Below are positions 1 through 8,497 of a stretch of DNA of 64,000 nucleotides, one piece after another; within the stretch, counting starts at the first letter, position 1; each line of letters starts with the position of its first letter. Made by a program: the position numbers and the translations under genes. The notes under the pieces were generated by a model that saw nothing but the letters and a program-made list of their open reading frames with translations, did no database searches and was not told where the DNA came from. Origin of the DNA: Flavobacterium undicola (GTDB lineage Bacteria; Bacteroidota; Bacteroidia; Flavobacteriales; Flavobacteriaceae); contig NZ_JAAAPM020000001.1 of NCBI RefSeq assembly GCF_009909155.2, forward strand, positions 186,001-250,000, read 5' to 3'.

Positions 1-2
1 AA

Positions 3-62
3 AGAATCGTAATTCCTAAAGAATCTCACATTTTTAAATGGGTAGAACCGGCGAGATTATAG
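3..62 (+). CDS. 3' end of an unidentified CDS entering from the left edge
   Basis: The first bases hold an open frame whose last residues read IVIPKESHIFKWVEPARL before a TAG stop. Both other forward frames stop within the first 17 bases. Nineteen residues are too few to assign a family, and I do not recognise this C-terminus. It runs in the same direction as the HD-domain gene that follows after about 180 bp of repeat-rich spacer. Confidence 0.5.
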   Translation, partial: RIVIPKESHIFKWVEPARL

Positions 63-63
63 A

Positions 64-165
64 TTTCAGAATGCAAATTTCAGATTTTAGATTTCAGATT
101 TTTTTGAAATTGATTTTTGAAATTGATTTTTGAAATTGCCATTGAAATTGAGTTACAAAATTAAA
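64..165. repeat. low-complexity word repeats (AGATTTCAGATTTT and TTTTTGAAATTGA words)
   Basis: The spacer before the HD gene has several near-copies of an AGATTTCAGA/TTTTAGATTT word, followed by three tandem copies of TTTTTGAAATTGA and a related CCATTGAAATTGAG. The same words recur in other intergenic regions of this window (about 4.9, 24.4, 44.2 and 50 kb). No gene is seen in this spacer. Confidence 0.6.
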
Positions 166-245
166 ATACAATTTAGTTAATTTAAAATGTTGATTTTTGA
201 AGTTGAAAAGCTTTGAAAATCAACATTTTTATTTAAAACAATAAC

Positions 246-899
246 ATGAACAACAGCGACATTATCAGCAAAACAATCACTTTTGTAAAAGAACAACTCA
301 ATAATGCCGAAGGCGGTCACGACTGGTTTCACATCGAAAGAGTCTACAAAAACGCCTTATTGATTGCCAAAGAAGAAGTTTGCAATTTACAAATAGTCCA
401 ACTGAGCGCTTTACTTCACGATATTGCTGATAGTAAATTTCACGATGGAGACGAGTCTGTAGGTCCAAAAATAGCCAGAACATTTCTGGAATCTCAAAAT
501 GTTAGTGAAGACATAATCCATGCTGTTATCAACATCATCGAAAACATTTCTTTTAAAGGAGGAAATCTGGAAAAGAAATTCAGTTCGATAGAACTAGACA
601 TTGTTCAGGATGCAGACCGTTTAGATGCCATAGGAGCGATTGGAATCGCCCGAACATTCAATTATGGCGGATTTAAAAATAGAACGCTCTACGACCCTAA
701 AATTGCGCCAAACACTAAAATGACTGTTGACGAATACAAAAATAGTCAGGCACCAACAATTAATCATTTTTACGAAAAGTTATTGTTGCTTAAAGACAAA
801 ATGAATACCCAAACAGGAAAACAAATTGCCCAACAAAGACACCGTTACATGGAAGGATTTTTGTCACAATTTTATGCAGAATGGGAAGGAAAAAAATAG
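246..899 (+). CDS. HD domain phosphohydrolase
   Basis: This 217-residue soluble protein has the metal-binding pattern of the HD superfamily: His25 and His29 in HDWFHIERV, the His-Asp pair at residues 58-59 in LLHDIADSKFHDGD, and a distal Asp at about 122 in VQDADRLDAIGAIG. HD proteins of this size hydrolyse phosphate ester bonds, often of nucleotides, but the substrate cannot be told from sequence. The LDAIGAIGIARTF segment is characteristic of the small YedJ-like subgroup. No signal peptide or membrane segment is seen, so it is cytoplasmic. It is transcribed alone, opposite to its right-hand neighbours. Confidence 0.88.
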   Translation: MNNSDIISKTITFVKEQLNNAEGGHDWFHIERVYKNALLIAKEEVCNLQIVQLSALLHDIADSKFHDGDESVGPKIARTFLESQNVSEDIIHAVINIIENISFKGGNLEKKFSSIELDIVQDADRLDAIGAIGIARTFNYGGFKNRTLYDPKIAPNTKMTVDEYKNSQAPTINHFYEKLLLLKDKMNTQTGKQIAQQRHRYMEGFLSQFYAEWEGKK

Positions 900-992
900 T
901 TAGCAGTATTCAGCTTTTTAGTATTCAGTGAATCAACAACTTTTTATTTATTCCAACAACTGATCACTAAAAACCTGACCTCTGAACACTTT

Positions 993-1391
993 TTAAATCC
1001 CTTTTTCTTTCATCTCCAGAATTACATCCGAAGCGCTTTTAAAAGTCGGTGCTTGTTCGGTAATGCTTCCTACCCTTTTCTTATTAAGTTTGAAAACAAC
1101 ATCATTTTCTGTAGTGAATAACAAGGCACTTAAAAAAGGTTGGTTCATATAAGAAGCCAATATTGGATAAGCTTCGTCTAAGCTGTGAAAGCTTTCAATT
1201 TCTTCTGTTTTATATCTTGCAATTAGCGAAAGACTAAAAACATCATTTTCCAATAACACAGGACGAACATAGATGTTTTTTAATTCGGTATCACCAATGG
1301 TTTTTGCTAAGGTTAATTTAGCAAAAGTTTTATCTTTAATACTTTGTTTTACTCTTTCCCAAAAAAGGGCAAATATAGGCTCGTATGACAT
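993..1391 (-). CDS. conserved hypothetical protein (132 aa)
   Basis: I do not recognise a named family. The protein is 132 residues, without a signal peptide or membrane segment. It has a mixed alpha/beta look with charged stretches (FWERVKQSIKDKTFAKLTLAKT near the N-terminus) and a lysine-rich helical end (SASDVILEMKEKGI). The ATG is preceded by an A/T-rich leader. It lies downstream of, and in the same direction as, the 165-residue secreted protein, about 60 bp away, and may be co-transcribed with it. Function unknown. Confidence 0.7.
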   Translation of the reverse strand: MSYEPIFALFWERVKQSIKDKTFAKLTLAKTIGDTELKNIYVRPVLLENDVFSLSLIARYKTEEIESFHSLDEAYPILASYMNQPFLSALLFTTENDVVFKLNKKRVGSITEQAPTFKSASDVILEMKEKGI

Positions 1392-1454
1392 TTTGTTTTT
1401 TAATTATTTAATTATTATAAGGCTAAATTAGATACGCTATAGTCGCCTTTTTTC

Positions 1455-1952
1455 TCAATATAATCTTCTGTTAACTTTATCAGCTATATCTTTAATTTTC
1501 CAATCTTGAACCGACCAAGTTTTTCCATTGTCTGAGGAAATAAAAGTTAACATAGTTTTGATTTTTTCGGACTTGCTTTTTATTGTTTCTTGATATTCAA
1601 AAAAAACATAACCAATAACTATATCTTTTGCATTTTCTATTTGAGTGTCTAATATTTTGTCAACTTGAAACTTAGTTAAATTTTTAAAATATTTTTCTAC
1701 ATCAATTTTCATTTTGTCGGCTAAAACTAAATCCGAAAAATTACCTTGACCACTTTTTGCGTAATAATTTTGCATTTCAATTAACATTCCTTTGTCCCAG
1801 ATTTTAGATGCGGAATCATATTTTTTGTTAATATACATTTCGGTTAAATATTCTTTCGATAATTTATCCAAAGAACTTTTCATTTCCTTTTCAGTTTGAC
1901 TGAAACTAAAATTAAAAACTAATAAAATTAAAACTGTAATTATCTTATTCAT
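1455..1952 (-). CDS. secreted hypothetical protein (165 aa)
   Basis: The N-terminus MNKIITVLILLVFNFSFSQTEKE is a typical Flavobacterium Sec signal peptide, with cleavage expected after FSFS and the mature protein starting at Gln. The mature part is lysine-rich and helical, then beta-rich toward the end (FISSDNGKTWSVQDWKIKD). No cysteine for lipidation and no catalytic motif is apparent. It probably acts in the periplasm. It is separated from the crotonase gene by 53 bp containing GAACTGCTACTTGCAAACTGAA-type word repeats. Confidence 0.75.
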   Translation of the reverse strand: MNKIITVLILLVFNFSFSQTEKEMKSSLDKLSKEYLTEMYINKKYDSASKIWDKGMLIEMQNYYAKSGQGNFSDLVLADKMKIDVEKYFKNLTKFQVDKILDTQIENAKDIVIGYVFFEYQETIKSKSEKIKTMLTFISSDNGKTWSVQDWKIKDIADKVNRRLY

Positions 1953-2005
1953 AATGTGCTACGGCTACTAACTCTGAACTGCTACTTGCAAACTGAACAT
2001 TTCCC

Positions 2006-2788
2006 TTATTCTCCCGTAAAAACCGCTTTTCTTTTTTCTAAAAAGGCCTTAGTTCCTTCTTTGAAATCAACAGTTCCAAAGCATTTTCCAAAGGATTTTA
2101 TCTCGGTTTCAAAACCATTTTCTCCTTCTTTATAATTAGCATTAACAGCATGAATAGCCATGCTAATAGCTGCTGGAGAGTTTTTAACGATTTTTTGAGC
2201 TATTTCTATACAAAAAGGCACTAACTCATCTACTGAAACAACATGATTCACTAAACCAGTTCTATAGGCTTCCTCAGCAGAGACCATTCCTGCGGAAAGT
2301 ATCATTTCTAAAGCACGACCTTTACCAATTAATTGTGGTAAACGTTGTGTTCCTCCATAACCTGGAATGACGCCTAATGAAACTTCTGGAAGACCCATTT
2401 TAGCATTATCAGATGCTACACGAATATGACAAGCCATGGCTAATTCTAATCCGCCACCAAGGGCAAATCCGTTAATGGCTGCTATAACAGGCACTTTTAA
2501 ATTTTCGACAAAATTAAACAAAGTTTCTTGACCTTGAGCCGATAACTGAATTCCTTCTTCTACCGAAAATTTGGCAAATTCAGCTATATCAGCACCAGCC
2601 ACAAAAGCTTTTTGACCACTACCCGTTAAAATAATAGCTCGTGTATCTTGATTTTGTTCCAATTCTGAAAAAGCATGATGCAATTCTTGAATGGTAACTT
2701 TATTTAAAGCATTTAATTTTTCCGGGCGATTAATGGTAATGCTTGCAATATTATGCTCTTTTGCAATCAAAATATTTTTGTAGCTCAT
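2006..2788 (-). CDS. enoyl-CoA hydratase/isomerase (crotonase) family
   Basis: The 260-residue length is standard for a crotonase. The fold's hallmarks are visible: FVAGADIAEF (residues 62-71), the oxyanion-hole segment NGFALGGGLELAMAC (106-120), and GLPEVSLGVIPGYGGTQRL (132-150). The two glutamates used by true hydratases, E115 and E135, are both present, so hydration of trans-2-enoyl-CoA is the likely reaction, giving a role in fatty acid or amino acid degradation. The gene starts 9 bp after the sensor-kinase stop and is probably translated from the same message as hemH, hemJ and the kinase. Confidence 0.92.
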   Translation of the reverse strand: MSYKNILIAKEHNIASITINRPEKLNALNKVTIQELHHAFSELEQNQDTRAIILTGSGQKAFVAGADIAEFAKFSVEEGIQLSAQGQETLFNFVENLKVPVIAAINGFALGGGLELAMACHIRVASDNAKMGLPEVSLGVIPGYGGTQRLPQLIGKGRALEMILSAGMVSAEEAYRTGLVNHVVSVDELVPFCIEIAQKIVKNSPAAISMAIHAVNANYKEGENGFETEIKSFGKCFGTVDFKEGTKAFLEKRKAVFTGE

Positions 2789-2797
2789 TGTATTAAT

Positions 2798-4270
2798 TTA
2801 AGAGTTAATAATTGGTAGAGAAACTGTAAAACAAGTTCCTTTTCCGTATTCAGTTTCAAAGCTAATGGTGCCTTTATAATTTTCGATAATATTCTTTATA
2901 ATTCCTAATCCTAACCCCATTCCACTGCTTTTGGTAGTAAACTTAGGTTCGAATATACGATTTATATCCTCTGTTTTAATTCCTATTCCATTGTCCTGAA
3001 CAAGAATTAAAACATTATTCCCCTCTTTTTTTACCGAAACCGAGATGATTTTATTCTCTTGTTCCTCCGGAATGGATTGAATGGCATTTTTTACTAAGTT
3101 AGTAATAATTCGAATTAATTGTGTACGATCTATTAGGGAAATAATCTCAGGAGCATCACTTTCAAACACAATATGATTTTCATTGAAAATATCTAAAGCC
3201 AATTCTACCACATCCACCACATTTAAGGTTTCGTTTTGTTGTGCTGGCATCGAAGCAAAATTCGAAAAAGCAGAAGCAACAGCACTCATCGTATCAATTT
3301 GTTGGATTAATGTTTCGGAGTAGTCGTTCATCTTTTGTTTAATATCAGCATCTTCAGGATTGAATTTTCGCTGAAAACTCTGTACCGTCAATCGCATAGG
3401 TGTCAATGGGTTTTTAATCTCATGTGCCACCTGTTTTGCCATTTCGCGCCAAGCTTCTTCCCTTTCACTTTGCGCTAATTTAATGGCACTTTTTTCTAAT
3501 TCATCCACCATTTGGTTGTAACCACTAATCAACAAATTGATTTCTTTACTACTGGCTGAGAGTAAAATCTTTTCGTTTTTTTGATTCAATCGCGTTTCGT
3601 TTAATTTATCCGAAATGGTTTTTAAAGACTTCGTTATATAAGCCGAAAGAAAATAAGCCAGAGCAAAAGCCACAATCAACATAAAAGAATAGACCTGCCC
3701 CAAACGAATTAAAAAACTACTTAACTCTTTTTCATAAAAGCCATCATCTTCCTGATAAGGTAAGTTTAAAACACCAAGAGGCTTGAATTTATCGTCTTTG
3801 ATTTGGGTAAACGAAGATCTGTTTTTAATGCCGTCTATGGTTTTTATATCCACATAGCGTTTTTCAATCGAAGAACGAACGAGCTTAAGAATGTATTCCG
3901 GAATAGGAGGCGAAATTTTATCTACCGAAAAAGATTCTTTAGACGATTTCAATAACTTTCCATGAAGGTCATAAATATTAATTTCAATATTATGAATATG
4001 TGCCAACTCGTGGATTTTATCCTTAAAAATTAATTCTAAATTTTCGGTCGTAAGTGGATAAGTAGTTGTTGACAACACAAAATTAATATGTTCTTTAACT
4101 GCATTTTCCTTACGTTCTAAACGCTCTTCATGATAATCTTTAGCCTCATTTTTAAACTGAATAATCGAAATAGAAGCTAACAAAACAGAAGAAACAATTA
4201 TCACTACGATCATCGAAAGAAAAATTCGAACTCGCAACGAAAGCATGGATAATTTGAAGATTCTAAGCAT
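2798..4270 (-). CDS. membrane sensor histidine kinase, NtrY-like (HAMP-HisKA-HATPase)
   Basis: From the chosen start (about 490 aa) the order is a first membrane helix (RIFLSMIVVIIVSSVLLAS), a periplasmic sensor of about 145 residues, a second helix (VYSFMLIVAFALAYFLSAY), a HAMP-type linker, the phospho-acceptor box MAKQVAHEIKNPLTPM, then the ATPase with N box (TNLVKNAIQSIPEE), G1 (VQDNGIGI) and G2 (GMGLGLGIIKN). It autophosphorylates on the H-box histidine. No response regulator gene is adjacent, so the partner is unknown. An in-frame ATG at 4291 would add seven residues, but that stretch lies close to the repeat-rich spacer and 4270 begins the usual positively charged leader. Its position behind hemH/hemJ suggests co-transcription, not necessarily a haem role. 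Confidence 0.88.
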   Translation of the reverse strand: MLRIFKLSMLSLRVRIFLSMIVVIIVSSVLLASISIIQFKNEAKDYHEERLERKENAVKEHINFVLSTTTYPLTTENLELIFKDKIHELAHIHNIEINIYDLHGKLLKSSKESFSVDKISPPIPEYILKLVRSSIEKRYVDIKTIDGIKNRSSFTQIKDDKFKPLGVLNLPYQEDDGFYEKELSSFLIRLGQVYSFMLIVAFALAYFLSAYITKSLKTISDKLNETRLNQKNEKILLSASSKEINLLISGYNQMVDELEKSAIKLAQSEREEAWREMAKQVAHEIKNPLTPMRLTVQSFQRKFNPEDADIKQKMNDYSETLIQQIDTMSAVASAFSNFASMPAQQNETLNVVDVVELALDIFNENHIVFESDAPEIISLIDRTQLIRIITNLVKNAIQSIPEEQENKIISVSVKKEGNNVLILVQDNGIGIKTEDINRIFEPKFTTKSSGMGLGLGIIKNIIENYKGTISFETEYGKGTCFTVSLPIINS

Positions 4271-4294
4271 GTTTTTAATGTTGTGAGTCACGAG

Positions 4295-4345
4295 GTTATG
4301 AGTTATGCGTCATAAACTTACAACTCATAACCCATAACTCATAAC
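4295..4345. repeat. 13 bp inverted repeat made of TAACTCATAAC words
   Basis: GTTATGAGTTATG at 4295-4307 is repeated exactly as its reverse complement at 4333-4345, with further partial copies between them. It lies in the spacer between hemJ and the sensor kinase, with the right arm abutting the hemJ stop codon. It is one of several inverted word repeats in this window. Confidence 0.7.
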
Positions 4346-4893
4346 TATTTTTTCTCTCTTATTCTTTTATAAAATTTAAAACCCAGCATGATTAAAACCG
4401 AAAATGATACAATCCCAATTACACCATAAATCCAATTTACAGCATTTTTTAAAATCACTAAAAATACTACTGCAAAAAGAATGATGGTAGCACCTTCATT
4501 CCACAAACGCATGAAATTAGTCGAGTATTTTACCTCGTCATTTTGCAATTGTTTAAATATTTGATGGCATTTTAAATGATACAAATACAACACAAAAACA
4601 AAGCCAAGTTTAACATGCATCCAGGGCATTTGTAACCAGGCATTTCCTGTAGGTGTAAAAAACAACATCCAAAAAGCAAAAAAACTGGCTAAAATCGCCG
4701 ATGGCCAGGTAATAATATACCACAACCTATAACTCATGATTTTAAACTGTTTTTGCAAAATCTCCTTTTCTGGCGAGGGTTTAGCGGCAGCTTCAATTTG
4801 GTACACAAACAAGCGAACAATATAAAAAAGCCCGGAAAACCAAGTTATTACAAAAATAAGATGTAAGGATTTTAAGTAATTATAATATTCCAT
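4345..4893 (-). CDS. hemJ: HemJ-type protoporphyrinogen oxidase (CopD family)
   Basis: A 182-residue integral membrane protein with four to five hydrophobic helices. The N-terminal helix carries the conserved His11 and Arg in LHLIFVITWFSGLFYIVRLF, and WMHVKLGFVFVLYLYHLKCH carries the conserved His/Lys region of HemJ. HemJ oxidises protoporphyrinogen IX to protoporphyrin IX, the step before ferrochelatase. The gene lies directly downstream of hemH, which supports HemJ over a copper-resistance (CopD) function. The window has no hemG or hemY, so this is the likely enzyme for that step here. The family is also annotated as CopD-like. Confidence 0.85.
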   Translation of the reverse strand: MEYYNYLKSLHLIFVITWFSGLFYIVRLFVYQIEAAAKPSPEKEILQKQFKIMSYRLWYIITWPSAILASFFAFWMLFFTPTGNAWLQMPWMHVKLGFVFVLYLYHLKCHQIFKQLQNDEVKYSTNFMRLWNEGATIILFAVVFLVILKNAVNWIYGVIGIVSFSVLIMLGFKFYKRIREKK

Positions 4894-4911
4894 AAAGAAT
4901 TTTAGATTTCA

Positions 4912-4992
4912 GATTAACGATTTTAGATTTCTGATATATTGTATTCTGTAAACTTGATTTTAAATTTATGTATAAATCTAAAATCGTTAATC
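4912..4992. repeat. 19 bp perfect inverted repeat between hemJ and hemH
   Basis: GATTAACGATTTTAGATTT at 4912-4930 reappears exactly as its reverse complement at 4974-4992. The flanks contain further ATTTCAGATT/AATCTGAAAT words. Between the arms is about 43 bp of A/T-rich sequence. It can fold as a large stem-loop in the hemH-hemJ transcript, and is built from the same words seen at 64-101 and near 44.2 and 50.0 kb. Confidence 0.8.
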
Positions 4993-5012
4993 AACAATCA
5001 GTAATCTTAAAT

Positions 5013-6026
5013 CTATTTTGCCCACTCATTGATCCAATTTCCAACGGTTTTACACCATTCGTCATCGTCATTCAAACAAGGAATTGCCAAGAAATCTTCT
5101 CCCCCGTTTTCTTCAAAATCTTCTTTGGCACGCATGGCAATTTCTTCTAAGGTTTCTAAACAATCTGAAACAAAAGCAGGAGTTACTACAGCCAATTTTT
5201 TAATGCCTTTTGCCGGCATGTTGTTGATTTCGATATCAGTATAAGGTTCCAGCCATTTGTCGCCTGCTAATCGAGATTGAAAAGTCAAACTGTATTTATC
5301 TTTTGGAATGCCTAGTTTTTCTATTACCAATTTTGTGGTTTCATAACACTGGTGACGGTAGCAAAATTCATGTGCTGGCGATGGTGTATTACAACAAGAA
5401 CCATCTATTTTACAATGAGATTTGGTCACATCGGTTTTACGAATGTGACGCTCTGGAATTCCGTGATAAGAAAACAACAAATGATCGTAATCAAAACCTT
5501 CTAAATTCTTTTTTATCGAATCAGCCAAATTCTGAATATAATCTGGTTTGTTATAAAACGCAGGAACATCAGTAAATGTCATTTGAGGAAATTTCTTTTT
5601 GCGAATTTCTTCTGCTTTCAATAAAATGGTCAAAGTCGAAGCCATCGCATATTGCGGATACAAAGGGAAAAGCAATACTTCGGTAACGCCTTTATCATGC
5701 AATTCCTGCAATCCTTTTTCGATGGTCATTGTTCCATAACGCATCGCTAGCGCCACAGGAACGTTTACTAAAGGCTGTACTTTTTTCTGCATTCTTTCTG
5801 AAAGAACCACCAACGGCGAACCTTCGTCCCACCAAATTTTTGCGTAAGCGTGAGCTGATTCCTCAGGTCTTTTTCTTAAAATAATACCACGAACTAATAA
5901 GGCACGCAACAAGTACGGAACGTCAATTACGTATTTATCCATCAAAAATTCGTCTAAATACGGTTTTACATCTTTGGGAGTAGGGCTTTCTGGTGAGCCT
6001 AAATTTACTAATAATACGCCTTTCAT
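5013..6026 (-). CDS. hemH: ferrochelatase
   Basis: The 337-residue protein shows the ferrochelatase hallmarks: MKGVLLVNLGSPESPTPKDV at the N-terminus, the catalytic-histidine motif LFSYHGIPERH, and FVSDCLETLEEIAMRA, which supplies the conserved Glu. It inserts Fe2+ into protoporphyrin IX, the last step of protohaem synthesis. A cysteine-rich loop KSHCKIDGSCCNTP in the middle is common in Bacteroidota homologues. It heads a leftward unit with hemJ and the sensor kinase and has a good promoter at 6048-6055. Confidence 0.97.
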   Translation of the reverse strand: MKGVLLVNLGSPESPTPKDVKPYLDEFLMDKYVIDVPYLLRALLVRGIILRKRPEESAHAYAKIWWDEGSPLVVLSERMQKKVQPLVNVPVALAMRYGTMTIEKGLQELHDKGVTEVLLFPLYPQYAMASTLTILLKAEEIRKKKFPQMTFTDVPAFYNKPDYIQNLADSIKKNLEGFDYDHLLFSYHGIPERHIRKTDVTKSHCKIDGSCCNTPSPAHEFCYRHQCYETTKLVIEKLGIPKDKYSLTFQSRLAGDKWLEPYTDIEINNMPAKGIKKLAVVTPAFVSDCLETLEEIAMRAKEDFEENGGEDFLAIPCLNDDDEWCKTVGNWINEWAK

Positions 6027-6047
6027 TGTGTGTGTTTAAATTTTCGT

Positions 6048-6055
6048 CAAAAGTA
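6048..6055 (-). promoter_or_regulatory. predicted Bacteroidota promoter (-7 element) for hemH
   Basis: Read on the minus strand the octamer is TACTTTTG, matching the TAnnTTTG element of the Bacteroidota housekeeping sigma factor. It lies 22 bp upstream of the hemH ATG. Assigned by pattern only. Confidence 0.5.
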
Positions 6056-6275
6056 GCACAAGTCACTTTTTAGAAATATGATAAATGTTATTTTTTTACT
6101 TATATTTTGATATATAAAATCGATTACAGAATTTCTAATCCATTAATTTTTTGAGTGTTTCCGCATCTGGTAACAATCCTTAATTTTATTAATTCTCAAA
6201 TTGGTTCGTTACTAACGAACTAATTTAGTTTTAGCATTTTATTAAATTCAATTATCTTCAGATTTAAACAAAATA

Positions 6276-6359
6276 TTAATTGGCTTTAGCCGAAATATCA
6301 TCTTTTGGCTAAAGCCAATTAACATAATTCTCATTTTATCTCTCCAGCTAAAGCTGGAG
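6276..6359. repeat. two palindromic elements in the hemH-araC gap
   Basis: The gap at 6027-6410 has no gene. It holds an inverted repeat with arms TTAATTGGCTTTAGCC (6276-6291) and its complement at 6307-6322, then a separate palindrome CTCCAGCTAAAGCTGGAG (6342-6359) followed by GCAATTGAAA. Both share a GCTTTAGC-like core. They lie downstream of the convergently placed 3' end of the AraC gene, so they could act as a transcription terminator, but they lack a T-tract and look more like a dispersed palindromic element. Confidence 0.7.
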
Positions 6360-6410
6360 GCAATTGAAATTTTATAGAAAAAGCTTTGATTTATATTTTC
6401 CTAAATTAAA

Positions 6411-7277
6411 TTACATATTAGTATTTATCGACATTAAATATTTTTTAGGAGTAGTTCCAAATTTCTTTTTAAAGGCGGCAATAAAATGACTTCCAGTGCT
6501 GTAACCAATTTTCAAACCTACTTCGTTCACATTATAAGAACCGCTATCGAGTAATTTCCGGGCATAATCCATTTTGTAATCAAATAAAAAACCATAAACA
6601 GTGTCACCATAAATTTGCTTGAAACCCATTTTTAATTTTTTCAAATTCAAACCCACTTGATCCGCTAATTCATGTAAACCAGGTGGTTCAGACATATTAG
6701 CAATAATGATTTCTTTGGCTTTTTTGATTTTCAACACATTTTCTTCATCTACCAGAAACGGACATTGTTCGGCATTTGGATCCTCATTTCGATTAAAAAA
6801 AAGACTCAATAATTCGTATCCTTTTCCTTTGTAATACAAGTTTTTTATCGAAGGATTCAGGTTGTAATGAAACATCTGATTCAAAACAATAGCCATCGAC
6901 GGACTGATATCGCTTTCGTTATAGTACTTTTTTTCTTGATTTTCTTTGCTCAAAAAAGGAATATGTTCGGCATCATTAGTAAACAATCCATGGAATTTTC
7001 GAATGGAAACAAATATAGAAATCAACCAGGTTTTAGGAGCAATTTCGACGTTTAAAGGCAACTCTTTTTCGGTATTATAAAAAAGTAATGCTTTCTCTTC
7101 GTTGAGTTTTAAGTTATAATTTCCCTGATTAAAAATATAGTTTGCACTTCCTTTTAAACCGAAATGAAACTGGATTAAACCCAACTGCACAGGACGTTGA
7201 AAAGTTAAAACCTCATCAGTATTATTTTGAAAACGAATTAAAATAAAATCGTCGTCAATCTTTATTTCTTCCTCCAT
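6411..7277 (-). CDS. AraC family transcriptional regulator
   Basis: A 288-residue protein with an N-terminal beta-rich sensor part and a C-terminal pair of helix-turn-helix motifs (about residues 195-285): LHELADQVGLNLKKLKMGFK and VNEVGLKIGYSTGSHFIAAF, ending KKKFGTTPKKYL. This is the PchR-like arrangement often linked to iron or siderophore control. Its position between hemH and the hemA operon suggests it regulates haem synthesis genes; that is inference from location. Confidence 0.9.
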   Translation of the reverse strand: MEEEIKIDDDFILIRFQNNTDEVLTFQRPVQLGLIQFHFGLKGSANYIFNQGNYNLKLNEEKALLFYNTEKELPLNVEIAPKTWLISIFVSIRKFHGLFTNDAEHIPFLSKENQEKKYYNESDISPSMAIVLNQMFHYNLNPSIKNLYYKGKGYELLSLFFNRNEDPNAEQCPFLVDEENVLKIKKAKEIIIANMSEPPGLHELADQVGLNLKKLKMGFKQIYGDTVYGFLFDYKMDYARKLLDSGSYNVNEVGLKIGYSTGSHFIAAFKKKFGTTPKKYLMSINTNM

Positions 7278-7415
7278 TTTTTTGATTTACTTAATTCAAC
7301 TTACACTCGCCGTTTTTAATTAAACGGCTCATTTGGTCTTTCAAAATTAAATCTTTTTGATGGTTTATTGTTTACTTCGCTCTAAATTTATAAAATCTTT
7401 ATTCTTTTGAACTCC

Positions 7416-7955
7416 TTATTTCAAAACGGCATCGACCTGGATATTAATTTTATTGGCTACTTTATTCTTAACTACCGCTGGAATCGAAATATCAAAATCG
7501 CTGGCATTTACAGCAAAAGCAACCGAAAGACTAATTCCAGAATTGGACTGACTTATTTTGGCAGGAGCTTTAACAACCACCGTTTTTCCGTGAAGTTCCA
7601 ATTTTCCATTGATGATAAAATCTTTGGATTTTTGCGTTAAACTAGTAACATCAAATCCTTCTATTTTACCTTTAAACAAAGCTTTCGGATGTCTATCGCT
7701 TTCTATATAATTTTCATTGAAATGTTCTTCCATCAAAGCTATTTTAAAGCGAAAACCTTTCATTAAAGCTAAACTGGCTATTTCGCCCGTTTTAGTATTC
7801 AAAACCAGAGTTACATTATTGTTAGTTGCCTTCACTTCTTCAAAAGAAGGTACTGAAGCTTCAAAAGTAATCACTGCCGATTTACTAATCTTTTTTTCTT
7901 GAGCAAATACCCAACTTGATATCAACACCATTACTACTACTATACTATTTTTCAT
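7416..7955 (-). CDS. YceI family periplasmic protein
   Basis: The 179-residue protein has a signal peptide (MKNSIVVVMVLISSWVFAQ) and the lipocalin-like YceI fold pattern, with VITFEASVPSFEEVKATNN and FRFKIALMEEHFNENYIESDRHPKALFKGKIEG. YceI proteins bind isoprenoid or other amphipathic molecules in the periplasm. It lies 16 bp downstream of the haem-c lipoprotein gene and is probably co-transcribed with it. Such pairs occur in Bacteroidota envelope redox loci. Confidence 0.9.
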   Translation of the reverse strand: MKNSIVVVMVLISSWVFAQEKKISKSAVITFEASVPSFEEVKATNNNVTLVLNTKTGEIASLALMKGFRFKIALMEEHFNENYIESDRHPKALFKGKIEGFDVTSLTQKSKDFIINGKLELHGKTVVVKAPAKISQSNSGISLSVAFAVNASDFDISIPAVVKNKVANKINIQVDAVLK

Positions 7956-7971
7956 GTTTGCTGTTTTAAAA

Positions 7972-8340
7972 TTATTGGTCTAATAATCCGTCTTGTTGCC
8001 ATTGCGATACAATATCAATAGTTGCCTGCGGTAATCTTGGACCACCTTGCGGCATTAATAAACTATTGCCATTATTCAACGAAATTCTATTGAGTAATCC
8101 GCGATTTTGAATCGCATTTTTTACTTGGTCATAAGTCACTAAAGACATTGGAGCGCCATTTCTAGGCGTAGCAGCATGACAGGAAATACAATTATTGTCG
8201 ATAATAGATTTTACATTTTGTTGGTAAGTTATCGCATTATCATTCGGCATATCTTCCATCAAAGTTTCTGGATTATCATTGGTACAAGCCATAAAAATAC
8301 TAGCACATAGCAGTAAAGGGAAAAGGTTTTGGAGTTTCAT
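7972..8340 (-). CDS. c-type haem-binding lipoprotein
   Basis: Starting from MKLQNLFPLLLCASIFMACTN (an upstream ATG at 8391 would add 17 residues that spoil the signal peptide), this is a 122-residue lipoprotein with lipobox Cys19. A single haem-attachment motif CISCH follows VKSIIDNN, and the later LMPQGG Met is a candidate axial ligand. It resembles the small cytochrome-c-like domain that Bacteroidota attach to envelope proteins. It probably moves electrons at the outer face of the inner membrane or at the outer membrane. It is transcribed divergently from the OB-fold gene. Confidence 0.82.
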   Translation of the reverse strand: MKLQNLFPLLLCASIFMACTNDNPETLMEDMPNDNAITYQQNVKSIIDNNCISCHAATPRNGAPMSLVTYDQVKNAIQNRGLLNRISLNNGNSLLMPQGGPRLPQATIDIVSQWQQDGLLDQ

Positions 8341-8497
8341 AACGATTGATTTTAAGATTAAAAAAAGGATTGTATCACTCAGATGAATCATATACGTTGA
8401 AACTCACACTCTAGTTTTTAGCAAACAATTCTTTTTTCAAAAAAACCAATCTTTCTCTTTTACCGTACATAAGATTACACCTTTAAAAACCAAAATC

